Assembly: GCA_036524115.1 (NCBI GenBank)
Contig: DATDCY010000277.1
Location: forward strand, 1-6,075
Reading direction: 5' to 3'
DNA: 6,075 nt
Source of the DNA: a bacterium
GTDB lineage: Bacteria; JAUVQV01; DATDCY01
Shown: positions 6,002-6,075 of the stretch, piece after piece
Layout: the number at the start of each line of letters is the position of its first letter
How positions within the stretch are numbered: the first letter of the stretch is position 1
The notes under the pieces: generated by a model
What the model saw: only the letters and a program-made list of their open reading frames with translations
Databases searched by the model: none
What the model was told of the DNA's origin: nothing
Program-made: the position numbers and the translations under genes

Positions 6002-6005
6002 GGGG
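6000..6005 (+). promoter_or_regulatory. Likely ribosome binding site of the gene starting at 6011
   Basis: GAGGGG overlaps the TGA stop of the ATPase gene and lies 5 bases before ATG 6011. It supports a translated gene there, in the same operon as the exporter. Confidence 0.5.
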
Positions 6006-6010
6006 CGCCC

Positions 6011-6075
6011 ATGCCCGCCGCGCGCACCCTTCCCGCCGCCCTGCCCGCGCTGGCGCTGGCCGCCGCGCTCGCCGC
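6011..6075 (+). CDS. Start of an unidentified protein with a hydrophobic N-terminus (3' end outside window)
   Basis: Only the first 21 codons are visible. ATG 6011 lies 9 bases after the ATPase stop and is preceded by GAGGGG. The residues are a short start with one Arg, then an almost unbroken Ala/Leu/Pro stretch (LPALALAAALA) that looks like a signal peptide or first membrane span. Its position suggests a role in the same surface-polysaccharide locus, for example a membrane-bound glycan enzyme, but the family cannot be recognised from this much sequence. Ala-rich peptides are common in any frame of GC-rich DNA, so the call rests mainly on start, spacing and ribosome site. Confidence 0.55.
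   Translation, partial: MPAARTLPAALPALALAAALA

Noticed and set aside
1-6075. RNA genes, CRISPR arrays, mobile elements, toxin-antitoxin or defence systems
   Set aside because: Nearly all bases are accounted for by six complete or nearly complete genes, gaps are at most about 80 bases, and no tRNA-like, spaced-repeat or transposase signal was seen by eye.

Overview
The window is very GC-rich, with strong G/C preference at third codon positions in every gene. It reads as an ordinary chromosomal segment of a Gram-negative bacterium. The Gram-negative inference rests on an exported SurA/PpiC-type foldase and a Wzm/Wzt-type polysaccharide exporter. No lineage can be fixed from this sequence. A high-GC deltaproteobacterium-like or uncultured relative is a reasonable guess, because smc followed directly by ftsY and orphan receiver proteins occur there, but this is inference.

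Layout. (1) On the + strand, bases 3-932 hold the C-terminal third or less of the SMC chromosome condensation ATPase, followed after 11 bases by a complete ftsY (944-1888), the signal recognition particle receptor GTPase. (2) On the - strand, three genes are read right to left: a VOC/glyoxalase-like protein (3979-3365), an exported peptidyl-prolyl isomerase (3283-2261) and a single-domain response regulator (2247-1885). The regulator starts 13 bases after the isomerase stop, so these two form an operon. A candidate promoter lies just upstream of the isomerase. (3) On the + strand, divergent from the VOC gene, an ABC-2 permease (4011-4799) overlaps an ABC ATPase with a Wzt-type C-terminal domain (4796-6001) by 4 bases. 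A further gene starts at 6011 and runs off the window; its first residues look like a signal peptide or membrane anchor.

ftsY and the response regulator converge so tightly that their stop codons share the palindrome CTAG, inside an 8-bp perfect inverted repeat. The right-hand genes probably begin a cell-surface polysaccharide locus: Wzm forms the inner-membrane channel, and Wzt powers it and may recognise the glycan end through its C-terminal domain.

There is no RNA gene, CRISPR array, insertion sequence or phage-like element, and no gap longer than about 80 bases. I found no convincing new biological system. The points that merit a second look are the missing second catalytic histidine of the isomerase, the pairing of that isomerase with an orphan receiver protein, the shared-stop hairpin, and the ambiguous, possibly leaderless, start of the VOC gene.
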